Of a stretch of DNA of 64,000 nucleotides, positions 38,616 through 50,715 are shown in pieces. The position numbers and the translations under genes are program-made. Each line of letters begins with the position of its first letter. Within the stretch, counting starts at the first letter, position 1. The notes below the pieces were generated by a model. The model ran no database searches, had not been told where the DNA came from, and saw only the letters and a program-made list of their open reading frames with translations. This DNA is from Micromonospora rifamycinica (GTDB taxonomy: Bacteria > Actinomycetota > Actinomycetes > Mycobacteriales > Micromonosporaceae), in NCBI RefSeq assembly GCF_900090265.1, contig NZ_LT607752.1, positions 1,240,001 through 1,304,000 on the forward strand, written 5' to 3'.

Positions 38616-39445
38616 GCAGCGCCGTACTGGCCACCGCGCCGCCGACCGCCGGCACGGCCCCACCGGCCGCCGGTCGGCGACGCCGCACCGGCCCGCGCTG
38701 GTGGCGGCTGGTCAGCCCGGTCGCGCTCGTCGCCGGCTGGGAGGCCGCCGCCCGCGCCGGGCTGCTGGCCCCGGAGAAGCTGCCCGCGCCCAGTCAGGTG
38801 CTCGCCACCGGCGTACGACTGGCCGCCGACGGCACCCTCGGCGTCCACCTGCTCGACTCGCTCACCCGGGCCGGCGTCGGGCTGCTCCTGGGCGGGGTGC
38901 TGGCGCTGGTGCTCGGCGCCGCCGCCGGCCTGCTGCGCCTCGGCGACGACCTGGTCGACCCGCCGGTGCAGATGGCCCGGATGCTGCCCCACCTGGGACT
39001 CGTCCCGCTGCTGATCATCTGGGTCGGGATCGGTGAGCCGCTGAAGATCACCCTGGTCGCGCTCGGGGTGTTCTTCCCGATCTACTTCAACACCTACGCC
39101 GGCATCCGGGACATCGACGAACGGCTCGTCGAGGCGGCCCGTACCTGCGGGCTCGGACCCGCCGCCCGGCTGCGGCACGTGGTGCTGCCCGGCGCGCTGC
39201 CGTCGCTGTTCCTCGGGCTGCGGCTGGCGATCGGGGCGGCCTGGCTCAGCCTCGTCGTCGGCGAACAGGTCAACGCCCAGACCGGCATCGGCTTCCTGAT
39301 GATGGAGGCCCGGGAGTTCAGCCAGACCGATGTGGTGGTGCTCGGCCTGGTCGTCTACGCGCTGCTCGGGCTGCTGTCCGACCTCGCCCTGCGGGCGCTG
39401 GAGAGGAGGACCCTGACATGGCGACGCGGCCTGCGGGCGACCTGA
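38612..39445 (+). CDS. ssuC: Sulfonate ABC transporter permease
   Basis: A 277-residue permease with a 30-residue Ala/Pro-rich N-terminus and six predicted helices. The EAA-type cytoplasmic loop is ERLVEAARTCGLGPAARLRHVVLPGALPSLFLGLR, a strong SsuC/TauC pattern, and PHLGLVPLLIIWVGIGEPLKI is the family pore helix. GTG at 38612 overlaps the ssuA stop (GTGA). The 3' end overlaps ssuB by 28 bp, so the three importer genes are one translational unit. Confidence 0.92.
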   Translation: MSSAVLATAPPTAGTAPPAAGRRRRTGPRWWRLVSPVALVAGWEAAARAGLLAPEKLPAPSQVLATGVRLAADGTLGVHLLDSLTRAGVGLLLGGVLALVLGAAAGLLRLGDDLVDPPVQMARMLPHLGLVPLLIIWVGIGEPLKITLVALGVFFPIYFNTYAGIRDIDERLVEAARTCGLGPAARLRHVVLPGALPSLFLGLRLAIGAAWLSLVVGEQVNAQTGIGFLMMEAREFSQTDVVVLGLVVYALLGLLSDLALRALERRTLTWRRGLRAT

Positions 39446-40236
39446 CCGACCCGGCCGGCACGGCAGCCGGCGACGCGGGCACGGCAGCCGGCGACGCGGG
39501 CCGGGCGAGGGACGACGCGGCGGTGCTCACCGCCCACGCGGTGCGGCGGGCCTTCGACGACCGGCCGGTGCTCGCCGGGGTCGACCTGACCATCGCCGCC
39601 GGTGAGGTGGTGGCGCTGCTCGGCGGCAGCGGCTCCGGCAAGAGCACCCTGCTGCGCATCCTCGCCGGACTGGACGCCGAGGCCACCGGACCGACCCGGC
39701 TGCGCGGCACCGCCGCCGTGGTCTTCCAGGAACACCGGCTGCTGCCCTGGAAACGGGTCGGCGACAACGTCGCGCTCGGGGTCACCGGCCCGGACGTACG
39801 CGCCCGGGTGGACCGGGCGCTGGCCGAGGTGGGGCTGGCCGACCGCCGGCGGGCCTGGCCGGCGGAGCTCTCCGGCGGCCAGGCGCAACGGGTCGCGGTG
39901 GCCCGCGCCCTGGTCCGGGAGCCGAACCTGCTGCTGCTCGACGAGCCGTTCGGGGCGCTCGACGCGCTGACCCGGCTACGGATGCAGTCCCTGCTGCGGC
40001 GGCTGCGCGCCCAGCACGGCTTCGCCGCCCTGCTGGTCACCCACGACGTGGAGGAGGCGCTGCTGCTCGCCGACCGGATCCTGCTCCTCGACGAGGGGGT
40101 CATCGCCGAGGAGATCCCCGTCGACCTGGATCCCGACCACCCCGGGGACCGGCCACCCGCCCGCTCCCCCGACCATCCCGCCTTCGGCGCGCTGCGCCGC
40201 CGCCTGCTGGACCGCCTCGGCGTACCCGCCGCCTGA
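39418..40236 (+). CDS. ssuB: Sulfonate ABC transporter ATPase
   Basis: A 272-residue ATPase. After a 30-residue Gly/Ala/Asp repeat-like N-terminus come Walker A GGSGSGKST, the Q-loop FQEHRLLPW, signature LSGGQAQRV, Walker B LLLLDEPFGALD and the switch His in LLVTHDVEEAL. Length and motif context match SsuB. GAGGAGG lies before the ATG within the ssuC coding end. It energises uptake through SsuC. The C-terminal Asp/Pro-rich stretch (DPDHPGDRPPARSPDHP) is not conserved in the family. Confidence 0.92.
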   Translation: MATRPAGDLTDPAGTAAGDAGTAAGDAGRARDDAAVLTAHAVRRAFDDRPVLAGVDLTIAAGEVVALLGGSGSGKSTLLRILAGLDAEATGPTRLRGTAAVVFQEHRLLPWKRVGDNVALGVTGPDVRARVDRALAEVGLADRRRAWPAELSGGQAQRVAVARALVREPNLLLLDEPFGALDALTRLRMQSLLRRLRAQHGFAALLVTHDVEEALLLADRILLLDEGVIAEEIPVDLDPDHPGDRPPARSPDHPAFGALRRRLLDRLGVPAA

Positions 40237-40251
40237 CCACCGGAGGACCGC

Positions 40252-41697
40252 ATGACCCGCTGGACACCCGACCCGAGCTTCTACCCCTCCCCCCGCGAGG
40301 CGTCCACCGCGCCCGCCGAGAAGCTGGCCTACGTCGCCGCGTTCGACCGTAAGGCGCAGCGGCCGGACGCGATCGTCGTGCTCGACACCGATCCGGAATC
40401 CGCCGACTACGGCCGGGTCGTCGGCTGGACCGACCTGCCGGGCACCGGCGACGAGGTGCACCACTTCGGGTGGAACGCGTGCAGCAGCGCACTCTGCCCG
40501 ACCGCCCCGCACCCGCACGTCGAGCGGCGCTACCTGATCGTGCCGGGGCTGCGCTCGTCCCGGATCCACGTGTTCGACACCCGCCCGGACCCGCGCGCCC
40601 CGCAGCTGGTCAAGGTGATCGGTGCGGAGGAGCTGGCCGGACGCGCCGGCTACTCCCGCCCGCACACCGTGCACTGCGGCCCGGACGGCATCTACCTGTC
40701 GGCGCTCGGCGGCGTCGACGGCGCGCAGGGTCCGGGCGGCGTCGACGGCGCGCAGGGCCCCGGCGGCATCGTCGTGCTCGACCACACCACCTTCGACGTC
40801 CGCGGTGCCTGGGAGGCCGACCGGGGACCACAGTTCCTGGCGTACGACGTGTGGTGGCACCTCACCCAGGACGTGCTGGTCACCAGCGAGTGGGGTACCC
40901 CGTCGATGATCGAGGACGGCATCGTCGGCGAGCTGCTGCTGGGGCGCAAGTACGGCCACGCGATCCACTTCTGGGACCTCGCCAAACGCCGGCACGTGCA
41001 GCGGGTCGACCTCGGCGACCAGTACCAGATGCCGCTCGAACTGCGTCCCGCCCACGACCCGACGCAGTCGTACGGCTTCGTCGGGGTGGTGATCAGCGTC
41101 GAGGACCTGTCGGCCTCGGTCTGGTTGTGGCACCGCGACGGCGCGGGCGCGCACGCCCCGTGGGCGGTGACCAAGGTGATCGACATCCCCGCCGAGCCGG
41201 CCGATCCGGTCGACCTGCCCGAGCTGCTCAAGCCGTTCGGGGCGGTGCCCCCGTTGGTCACCGACATCGACCTGTCGGTGGACGACCGCTTCCTCTACGT
41301 CTCCTGCTGGGGCACCGGTGAGCTGCGCCGGTACGACGTCCGCGACCCGTTCCACCCGGTGCTGGTCGGCTCGGTGCGGCTCGGCGGCATCGTGGCCCGC
41401 ACCGCCCACCCGGCCGCGCCGGACGAGCCCCTGGCCGGTGGCCCGCAGATGGTGGAGGTCAGCCGGGACGGTCGGCGGGTCTACGTCAGCAACTCGCTCT
41501 ACGGCTCCTGGGACGACCAGTTCTATCCCGACGGGGTGGGTGCCTGGCTGGCCAAGCTGGACGTCGACCCGGAGCACGGCGGGCTCACCCCGGACGAGCG
41601 GTTCTTCCCGCACGGCGCGGAGTTCCGGGGGCTGCGGGTGCACCAGACCCGGTTGCAGGGCGGTGACGCCAGCTCCGACTCGTACTGCTTCCCGTGA
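40252..41697 (+). CDS. Methanethiol oxidase / SBP56-type selenium-binding protein
   Basis: A 481-residue seven-bladed propeller of the SELENBP1/MtoX family. Recognisable segments are HHFGWNACSSALCP, RRYLIVPGLRSSRIHVFDTRPDPRAPQLVKVI, YSRPHTVHCGPDGIYLSALG, FLAYDVWWHLTQDVLVTSEWGTPSMIEDGIV and LYVSCWGTGELRRYDVRDP. MtoX oxidises methanethiol to formaldehyde, H2S and H2O2, so it fits directly after the sulfonate genes as a second carbon-sulfur cleavage step. It lies 15 bp after ssuB. A 9-residue unit GVDGAQGPG is duplicated near residue 155, an in-frame expansion. The Cu-chaperone genes seen next to some mtoX genes are not here. Confidence 0.88.
   Translation: MTRWTPDPSFYPSPREASTAPAEKLAYVAAFDRKAQRPDAIVVLDTDPESADYGRVVGWTDLPGTGDEVHHFGWNACSSALCPTAPHPHVERRYLIVPGLRSSRIHVFDTRPDPRAPQLVKVIGAEELAGRAGYSRPHTVHCGPDGIYLSALGGVDGAQGPGGVDGAQGPGGIVVLDHTTFDVRGAWEADRGPQFLAYDVWWHLTQDVLVTSEWGTPSMIEDGIVGELLLGRKYGHAIHFWDLAKRRHVQRVDLGDQYQMPLELRPAHDPTQSYGFVGVVISVEDLSASVWLWHRDGAGAHAPWAVTKVIDIPAEPADPVDLPELLKPFGAVPPLVTDIDLSVDDRFLYVSCWGTGELRRYDVRDPFHPVLVGSVRLGGIVARTAHPAAPDEPLAGGPQMVEVSRDGRRVYVSNSLYGSWDDQFYPDGVGAWLAKLDVDPEHGGLTPDERFFPHGAEFRGLRVHQTRLQGGDASSDSYCFP
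40711..40764 (+). repeat. In-frame 27-bp tandem duplication in the MtoX-like gene
   Basis: A 27-bp unit starting GGCGTCGACGGCGCGCAGGG is repeated once with two synonymous differences (40711-40737, 40738-40764), encoding GVDGAQGPG twice. It lies in a surface loop region and keeps the frame. Confidence 0.85.
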
Positions 41698-42329
41698 CCG
41701 GGCGGACCCTGCTGGCGTTGGCGGCGCTCGGGGCGTTCCACGGGCTGAACCCCGCCATGGGGTGGCTGCTCGCGGTCGCCCGGGGGTTGCAGCAGCGCCG
41801 CCGGGCGGCGCTGCTGGCCGCCCTGCCCCCGGTCGCGGCGGGGCACCTGGCCTCGGTGGCGGTGGTCGCCGCTCTGGTCACCGCCACCCGGTCGGTCGGG
41901 GTGAGCACCGCGCTGACGGTGACCGGCGGGACGGTGCTGGTCGGCTTCGGGCTGTGGCGGCTGCTGTCGCAGCGGCACTTCCGCTGGGCCGGGATGCGCC
42001 TGTCGGCGGCCCAGGTGGCCGGCTGGTCGTTCCTGATGTCGTCGGCGCACGGGGCCGGGTTGATGCTGCTGCCGGTGCTGCTGGCCGACCCCCCGCCGAC
42101 CGGCGGGCACGCCGGGCACCTGGCGGCGGCCCCGGCCGGCGCGCTGCCCGGCCTGGTCGCGGCCGGGGTGCACACGCTGGCCATGCTGGTGGTCGCGCTG
42201 GTCGTCGCCCTTGTGGTGTACGAGGTGTTCGGTGTCGGGATGTTGCGCCGGGCCTGGTTCAACGTGGACCGGCTCTGGGCCGGGGCGCTGGTCGCGGCCG
42301 GGGTGGTGACGTTGGCCGCCGCGGTCTGA
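41694..42329 (+). CDS. Uncharacterised polytopic membrane protein in the sulfur operon
   Basis: A 211-residue protein with about six hydrophobic helices. The first contains FHGLNPAMGWLLAVARGLQ and a later one SSAHGAGLMLLPVLL, His-containing motifs that recall the UreH/NicO/DsbD-like transporter superfamily. GTG overlaps the MtoX-like stop by 4 bp, so the two are co-translated. A role in exporting a product (for instance sulfite or sulfide) or supplying metal to the MtoX-like enzyme is inferred only from position. I cannot assign the family firmly. Confidence 0.7.
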   Translation: MTGRTLLALAALGAFHGLNPAMGWLLAVARGLQQRRRAALLAALPPVAAGHLASVAVVAALVTATRSVGVSTALTVTGGTVLVGFGLWRLLSQRHFRWAGMRLSAAQVAGWSFLMSSAHGAGLMLLPVLLADPPPTGGHAGHLAAAPAGALPGLVAAGVHTLAMLVVALVVALVVYEVFGVGMLRRAWFNVDRLWAGALVAAGVVTLAAAV

Positions 42330-42394
42330 CCGGCCGCCCGCGATCCCGGCCGGGTCGAGGACGTCCGCATGGCGGGCGCCCTCGCCGCGTGGAT

Positions 42395-42429
42395 CGGTCG
42401 GCCGCCCGGGTGCGACGGGCGGCCGACCG
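42395..42429. terminator. Strong hairpin after the sulfur operon
   Basis: CGGTCGGCCGCCCG and CGGGCGGCCGACCG form a perfect 14-bp stem with a 7-base loop, 66 bp after the membrane-protein stop. Confidence 0.8.
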
Positions 42430-42456
42430 TGCCGGTGCGACGGGCGTCGCCGTCGC

Positions 42457-42480
42457 GCCCGGTCCGGGATCGGACCGGGC
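42457..42480 (-). terminator. Hairpin immediately after the xylanase gene
   Basis: GCCCGGTCCG and CGGACCGGGC form a perfect 10-bp stem with a GGAT loop, ending one base before the minus-strand stop codon of the xylanase gene. Confidence 0.75.
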
Positions 42481-46054
<3,574 letters not shown>

Positions 46055-46288
46055 GGTTCCTCCCGGGCCGAAGGGGGCTGGGCACGGGCGAGCCTACTGT
46101 CAGCGACGACGGGCTGTCTCGCCGTGGCGGCGTGTCGTACACCTGTCGCATTGGCGTGTCGCGGGGCACGCCGCGCCGCCCGGTGCGCCGGGTCGCGTCG
46201 CGGGGCCGGGCCCCGGGTGGCAGGCTGGGACGCGAACCGTCGGCGGCACCACGCGCCGACGACCGTCGTGAAGGAGAAGATCGACCCG

Positions 46289-47926
46289 ATGGCTGCGAGT
46301 GTGACCACCACCGACGAATGGCAGGCGCTGCGCAAGCACGCCGAGACGATGCGCGGCACCCACCTGCGGGAGCTGTTCGCGGCCGACCGGCAACGGGGTG
46401 AGCGGCTCACCGGCGAGGTCGCCGACCTGCACGTCGACTACAGCAAGAACCTCGTCACCGACGAGACGATCGGGCTGCTCACCGCGCTGGCCGGGCGGGT
46501 CGGGCTGACCGGCCGGATCGCCGCCATGTTCGCCGGGGAGCACATCAACACCACCGAGGACCGGGCCGTGCTGCACACCGCGCTGCGGCTGCCGCGCGAC
46601 GCCGCGCTGACCGTGGACGGGCAGGACGTGGTGGCCGACGTGCACCGGGTGCTGGACCGGATGGCCGCGTTCAGCGAGCGGGTCCGCACCGGGCAGTGGC
46701 GCGGGCACACCGGCGAGCGGATCCGCACGGTGGTCAACATCGGCATCGGCGGCTCCGACCTCGGGCCGGTGATGGCGTACGAGGCGCTCAAGGCGTACCG
46801 GGACGCGGGGATCCACTGCCGGTTCGTCTCCAACATCGATCCGACCGACATCCACGACAAGACCCACGACCTGGACCCGGCGAGCACCCTGTTCGTGGTG
46901 GTGTCGAAGACCTTCTCCACCCAGGAGACGCTGGCCAACGCCGAGCAGGCCAAGACGTGGCTGCTGTCGGGGCTGGACGCCGACGACGACGCGGCGATCG
47001 CGAGGCACTTCGTGGCGGTGAGCACCAACGCCGACCGGGTCGCCGCCTTCGGCATCGACCCGGAGAACATGTTCGGCTTCTGGGACTGGGTGGGTGGCCG
47101 GTACTCGCTGCCGTCGGCGGTCGGACTGTCGGTGATGCTGGCGGTCGGGCCGGACCGGTTCGGCGAGCTGCTGGCCGGTTACCACGCCGTCGACGAGCAC
47201 TTCCGCACCGCGCCGGTGGAGCGGAACGTGCCGGCGCTGCTGGGCCTGCTCAACGTCTGGTACGTCGACTTCCTCGGCGCGCAGACCCACGCCGTGCTGC
47301 CGTACTCGCAGTACCTGCACCGGTTCCCCGCCTACCTGCAGCAGCTCACCATGGAGAGCAACGGCAAGTCGGTGACGCTCGACGGCACGCCGGTGGACCA
47401 CCCGACCGGGGAGATCTTCTGGGGCGAGCCCGGCACCAACGGCCAGCACGCCTTCTACCAGCTCATCCACCAGGGCACCCTGCTGATCCCGGCGGACTTC
47501 ATCGCGTTCAGCCAGCCCAACCACGACCTGGGCGAGATGCACGACCTGTTCATGTCGAACTTCTTCGCGCAGACCGCCGCGCTGGCCTTCGGCCGGACGA
47601 GGGAGCAGGTCGAGGCGGAGGGCACGGCCGCCGACGTGGTGCCGCACCGGGTGATGCCGGGCAACCACCCGACCACCTCGATCATCGCGCCGAAGCTCAC
47701 CCCGGCGACGCTGGGCCAGCTCATCGCCCTCTACGAGCACATCGTGTTCACCTGCGGCGCGATCTGGGACATCAACCCGTTCGACCAGTGGGGGGTGGAG
47801 CTGGGCAAGGTGATGGCCAACCAGCTCGCCCCGAAGCTGACCGGTGACGCGCCGGAGCTGTCCGACGTCGACTCCTCCACCGCGGCGCTGATCCGCCGCT
47901 ACCGCTCCGAGCGCGGCCGGGCCTGA
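46289..47926 (+). CDS. pgi: Glucose-6-phosphate isomerase
   Basis: A 545-residue phosphoglucose isomerase of glycolysis and gluconeogenesis. The family signatures are intact: [60 protein letters not shown], and [23 protein letters not shown] with the catalytic Glu and His, plus [13 protein letters not shown] with the C-terminal Lys region. AAGGAG precedes the ATG at 46289. The gene is alone, 234 bp from the divergent ABC exporter start. Assignment is secure. Confidence 0.96.
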   Translation: MAASVTTTDEWQALRKHAETMRGTHLRELFAADRQRGERLTGEVADLHVDYSKNLVTDETIGLLTALAGRVGLTGRIAAMFAGEHINTTEDRAVLHTALRLPRDAALTVDGQDVVADVHRVLDRMAAFSERVRTGQWRGHTGERIRTVVNIGIGGSDLGPVMAYEALKAYRDAGIHCRFVSNIDPTDIHDKTHDLDPASTLFVVVSKTFSTQETLANAEQAKTWLLSGLDADDDAAIARHFVAVSTNADRVAAFGIDPENMFGFWDWVGGRYSLPSAVGLSVMLAVGPDRFGELLAGYHAVDEHFRTAPVERNVPALLGLLNVWYVDFLGAQTHAVLPYSQYLHRFPAYLQQLTMESNGKSVTLDGTPVDHPTGEIFWGEPGTNGQHAFYQLIHQGTLLIPADFIAFSQPNHDLGEMHDLFMSNFFAQTAALAFGRTREQVEAEGTAADVVPHRVMPGNHPTTSIIAPKLTPATLGQLIALYEHIVFTCGAIWDINPFDQWGVELGKVMANQLAPKLTGDAPELSDVDSSTAALIRRYRSERGRA

Positions 47927-47935
47927 GATCCCGGG

Positions 47936-47975
47936 CGGGTGGCTGCCGGGCGGTCCCACCGCCGGCGGCCACCCG
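47936..47975. terminator. Hairpin between convergent pgi and ATP-grasp genes
   Basis: CGGGTGGC...GCCGGGCGGT pairs with ACCGCCGGCGGCCACCCG around CCC with one bulge, a long GC-rich stem 10 bp after the pgi stop. Confidence 0.7.
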
Positions 47976-48025
47976 GCCACCCCCGGTCGGGCCTCGACCG
48001 GCAGCGCGGTCGGCACCGGCCGCGC

Positions 48026-48865
48026 TCAGCCGAGGGCGGCCACCAGGGTCTCCGGGGGCACGGTGGACGGGCGGTCGCTGACCTGTCCGTCGCCGATCTC
48101 CACCAGCCGCCACCGGCCGTCGGCACGTAGCGCCAGGTCGGCGGTGACGAAGGGCAGGCCGAGCGCGGCCATCACGGAGGTCAGCGGGTCGGTGTCGACC
48201 GGGGCGTCGGGCAGCTCGTCCGGGGTGTCCGGGTGCGGGCCGGTCAGCACGCACCGGCCGTCGACCCACCAGGTACGCACCTCCGCCCCGGCGAGGGGCT
48301 CGAACCGGCGCAGCACGAAGCCGCCGGTGAAGTCGTCGTCGCGCAGCTCGCGCAGCCGGCTCGCGATCCGCCAGGCGGCGTCGCCGTCGGCCAGCTCGGG
48401 AACGAAGCACGCCTCGTGCCAGTGGTGCTTGGCGGACTTGGTCCAGTCGCGCAGCACCGCCGGACCGCCGCCCAGCCCGGCCCGGACCCGCTCGAAGTCG
48501 ACCCGGTCGTCCCCGACCGTCCACCGGGACTCCGGGGTCAGCGCCGCTGCGGCGGCGTACCAGCCGGGCAGCTCGTGTGCCCGCCGGTACTGGTCGGGGC
48601 CGGTGCGCAGGGTCACCTGCCGGGCGGCCGACGCCTCGGCGAAACCGGCGTAGCGGGCGGCGGAGAGCATCCAGCCCCGGTAGACCGCGTCGTCGGCCGC
48701 CGGCACGGCGGCGACCGCCCGCGCGAGGTCCCGGCCCGCCGCGAGCGCGTCGTGGTCGACCACGGCCACCGGGTGCCCGGCCTCCCGGGCGGCCCGCGCC
48801 TCCGGCGCGAAGTGCGGGTCCGGCCGGCGGGGCCGCATCGGGTCGGCGGGGACGATCAACAGCAT
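48026..48865 (-). CDS. ATP-grasp domain protein (DUF4343-like)
   Basis: A 279-residue protein with an ATP-grasp-type layout: N-terminal MLLIVPADPMRPRRPDPHFAPEARAA, central LRDWTKSAKHHWHEACFVPE with a Lys/His-rich nucleotide region, GGFVLRRFEPLAGAEVRTWWVDGRCVL, and the metal-binding end ADLALRADGRWRLVEIGDGQVSD. It resembles DUF4343 proteins, whose carboxylate-amine ligase substrates are unknown. GGGGAGG precedes the ATG at 48865. It diverges from the small Cys-motif gene at 49052. A ligase role in peptide or metabolite modification is inferred from fold only. Confidence 0.75.
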   Translation of the reverse strand: MLLIVPADPMRPRRPDPHFAPEARAAREAGHPVAVVDHDALAAGRDLARAVAAVPAADDAVYRGWMLSAARYAGFAEASAARQVTLRTGPDQYRRAHELPGWYAAAAALTPESRWTVGDDRVDFERVRAGLGGGPAVLRDWTKSAKHHWHEACFVPELADGDAAWRIASRLRELRDDDFTGGFVLRRFEPLAGAEVRTWWVDGRCVLTGPHPDTPDELPDAPVDTDPLTSVMAALGLPFVTADLALRADGRWRLVEIGDGQVSDRPSTVPPETLVAALG

Positions 48866-49051
48866 CTCCGCATCCTCCCCCACCCGTGCCACCGCGACCG
48901 GATCCCGGACCCGGGGTACGTCCGAAACGGCGGCCGGCGGTACCGGACAGGTCGCCGGACCGGGCCGTGGTGGTGATTCCCACCCCAGGTCATTGGTTTT
49001 GCCACCGGACAGGCTGGAGACTCTTCCTCGGTACCGACAAAGGGGGAGACC

Positions 49052-49351
49052 GTGTCCGACACCCACCACCCGCAGCGACATACCCGCACCGCCGCGCCCG
49101 CCGGGGTGACCGATCCGCTTCTGTGGCGGCTCGCTCTCGACGTGATCGACGCGCACCACCCGGACCAGTCCGGGCGGTGCGACAACCTGCTCTGCGAGCA
49201 CCAGGACTGGCCCTGCGACGCCGCGCGCAACGCCCGGCGGGCGCTGAGCATGGCCGGCGACGCGGCCCTGGACACCGCCGACGACCGGCGTACGGGACGG
49301 GAGCAGGCGGGCCTGTCCCCGCGCCGGTCGCGTACCGCCGAGGCGGCCTGA
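49052..49351 (+). CDS. Small Cys-motif hypothetical protein
   Basis: A 99-residue protein whose central LLWRLALDVIDAHHPDQSGRCDNLLCEHQDWPCDAARNARRAL holds three cysteines in a CxxxxCxxxxxxPC pattern (CDNLLCEHQDWPC) and looks like a structural or metal site; similar Trp-Pro-Cys motifs recur in short actinobacterial proteins of unknown function. The N- and C-terminal thirds are disordered. GTG at 49052 has AGGGGGAG upstream. It may share a promoter region with the divergent ATP-grasp gene. Confidence 0.65.
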   Translation: MSDTHHPQRHTRTAAPAGVTDPLLWRLALDVIDAHHPDQSGRCDNLLCEHQDWPCDAARNARRALSMAGDAALDTADDRRTGREQAGLSPRRSRTAEAA

Positions 49352-49430
49352 CCCGTCGCTCGTCGTCCCCTCGCCACCGGCGGCTGGCGCACCGGCCGGC
49401 GGGGGGACAGCACACCACCGCCCCGGCCGA

Positions 49431-49491
49431 GGGAGGCGACACCCCCGGTCCAGGGAGGCGACATCGCCCCGCCCCGGCCGAGGGAGGCGAC
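49431..49491. repeat. GGGAGGCGAC short repeats
   Basis: GGGAGGCGAC occurs at 49431, 49453 and 49482 in the gap between the Cys-motif gene and the convergent siderophore-binding-protein gene, separated by 12 and 19 bp. It resembles repeated Shine-Dalgarno-like sequence with no gene attached. Confidence 0.6.
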
Positions 49492-49522
49492 CCGCCGGGT
49501 CGAGGAGCCGGCCGGTGGCCGG

Positions 49523-50557
49523 TCAGCCGAGGCGCTTGGCGGAGCGGATCGCGGTGGCCAGGTTCTCCAGCAGCGGCGCCGCGCCCGCGTACGAGAAGCG
49601 GGGCACCGCGTCCCACGGGGTGACCTGGTTGGCCCTGACCGCCGGGAGCTGCGCCCAGGTGGGCTTGGCCGCGAGGTCCTTGGGCTGCAACGCGGTGGAG
49701 CGGTTGTCCAGCAGGATCAGGTCGGCCGGGAACTTACCAGCGTTCTCCCAGCTCAGCGCCTCGAAGTAGTCACCGGCTTCGAGCTTGGTGGGGACCACGA
49801 TCTCGACGCCCAGCTCGGCGAAGTACATCAGGTCGGTGCTGACCTTCGGGTTGGAGACGTAGAACAGGTCGGGGCTGCCGGACGAGGCCATCACCCGGAT
49901 GCCCGGGTTGGCCTTGACCGCCGCCCGGACCTGCTCGGCGGCGGCCTCGAACCGGGTCCTGGCCGCGGTGACCTTCGCGGCGGACAGGTCCGCGCCGAGC
50001 GAGCGGGCCAGCTCGGCGTAGCGCTCGATCGGGCGGGTCATCGGGGTCCGGGCGGTGGTGACGGCCACGCTCGGCGCGAGCTGGAGGATCTTGTCGCGGC
50101 TCTCGTCCGGGACGTACCAGAGGGCGTCCGGGTCGTACATGTGGGTGACCAGCAGGTCGGGGCGGAGCCCGGCGTACTTCTCCACGTTGAACTCGCCCCA
50201 GACGTTGCCGAGCACGGTGACCCGGTCGACGTCGAGGTCCCCGGCCTGCGGGTCGCGGGAGCCGTCGGTCCGGGTGGTCTCGCCGAACACCCCGACGAGC
50301 TGGGAGTCGAGTCCGAAGTCGACGAGCGCGGCGGCCACCCCGGTGAAGGCGACCACCCGGGTCGGGGTGCTGGCCGCCTCGACCTTGCGCTGCCGGTCGT
50401 CGGTGAAGCTCCACGGGCCGGCGGAGCCGTTCGCGGTGGGCTTCGCCGGGTCGTCGCCACCGCCGCAGGCGGCGAGGAGGGCGGTCAGGGCGGCCCCGCC
50501 ACCGGCGGCGAGCAGGCCCCGGCGGGAGAATCGGGGTGAGGACGAGGAAGGCAGCAT
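49523..50557 (-). CDS. Iron-siderophore ABC transporter binding lipoprotein
   Basis: A 344-residue FhuD/FepB-class (periplasmic-binding fold III) protein. SRRGLLAAGGGAAL is a twin-arginine-like signal and ALLAAC a lipobox (Cys31). The mature part has TRVVAFTGVAAALVDFGLDSQLVGVFGE, LRPDLLVTHMYDP and WENAGKFPADLILLDNRS. It should bind a ferric siderophore outside the cell for the permeases across the divergent region. The IdeR-type box 50-70 bp upstream of its ATG predicts repression by iron. The ligand class (hydroxamate versus catecholate) is not readable. Confidence 0.9.
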   Translation of the reverse strand: MLPSSSSPRFSRRGLLAAGGGAALTALLAACGGGDDPAKPTANGSAGPWSFTDDRQRKVEAASTPTRVVAFTGVAAALVDFGLDSQLVGVFGETTRTDGSRDPQAGDLDVDRVTVLGNVWGEFNVEKYAGLRPDLLVTHMYDPDALWYVPDESRDKILQLAPSVAVTTARTPMTRPIERYAELARSLGADLSAAKVTAARTRFEAAAEQVRAAVKANPGIRVMASSGSPDLFYVSNPKVSTDLMYFAELGVEIVVPTKLEAGDYFEALSWENAGKFPADLILLDNRSTALQPKDLAAKPTWAQLPAVRANQVTPWDAVPRFSYAGAAPLLENLATAIRSAKRLG

Positions 50558-50606
50558 GTGACGTCTTTCGGTCAGGCCCGGACCACCGCGATCCGCGACG
50601 ACAGGG

Positions 50607-50625
50607 TTAGGTTAACCTAACCTAA
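50607..50625. promoter_or_regulatory. IdeR/DmdR iron box
   Basis: TTAGGTTAACCTAACCTAA matches the IdeR/DtxR consensus TTAGGTTAGGCTAACCTAA at 17 of 19 positions and contains the perfect palindrome GGTTAGGTTAACCTAACC (50605-50622). It lies between the divergent binding-protein and permease genes, so both arms of the importer should be shut off by Fe(II)-loaded IdeR. Confidence 0.88.
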
Positions 50626-50715
50626 ATCACTGTCAACGGGCGGCGCACGCCGCACTCGCCCCGGGAGTCGACACTGTCCGCCACCCTATCCGTACCCACC
50701 GTTCCACCGGGGACG

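Noticed and set aside
46055..46288. RNA gene or riboswitch before pgi
   Set aside because: No conserved pairing pattern or tRNA-like arms could be found; only the pgi ribosome site is clear.
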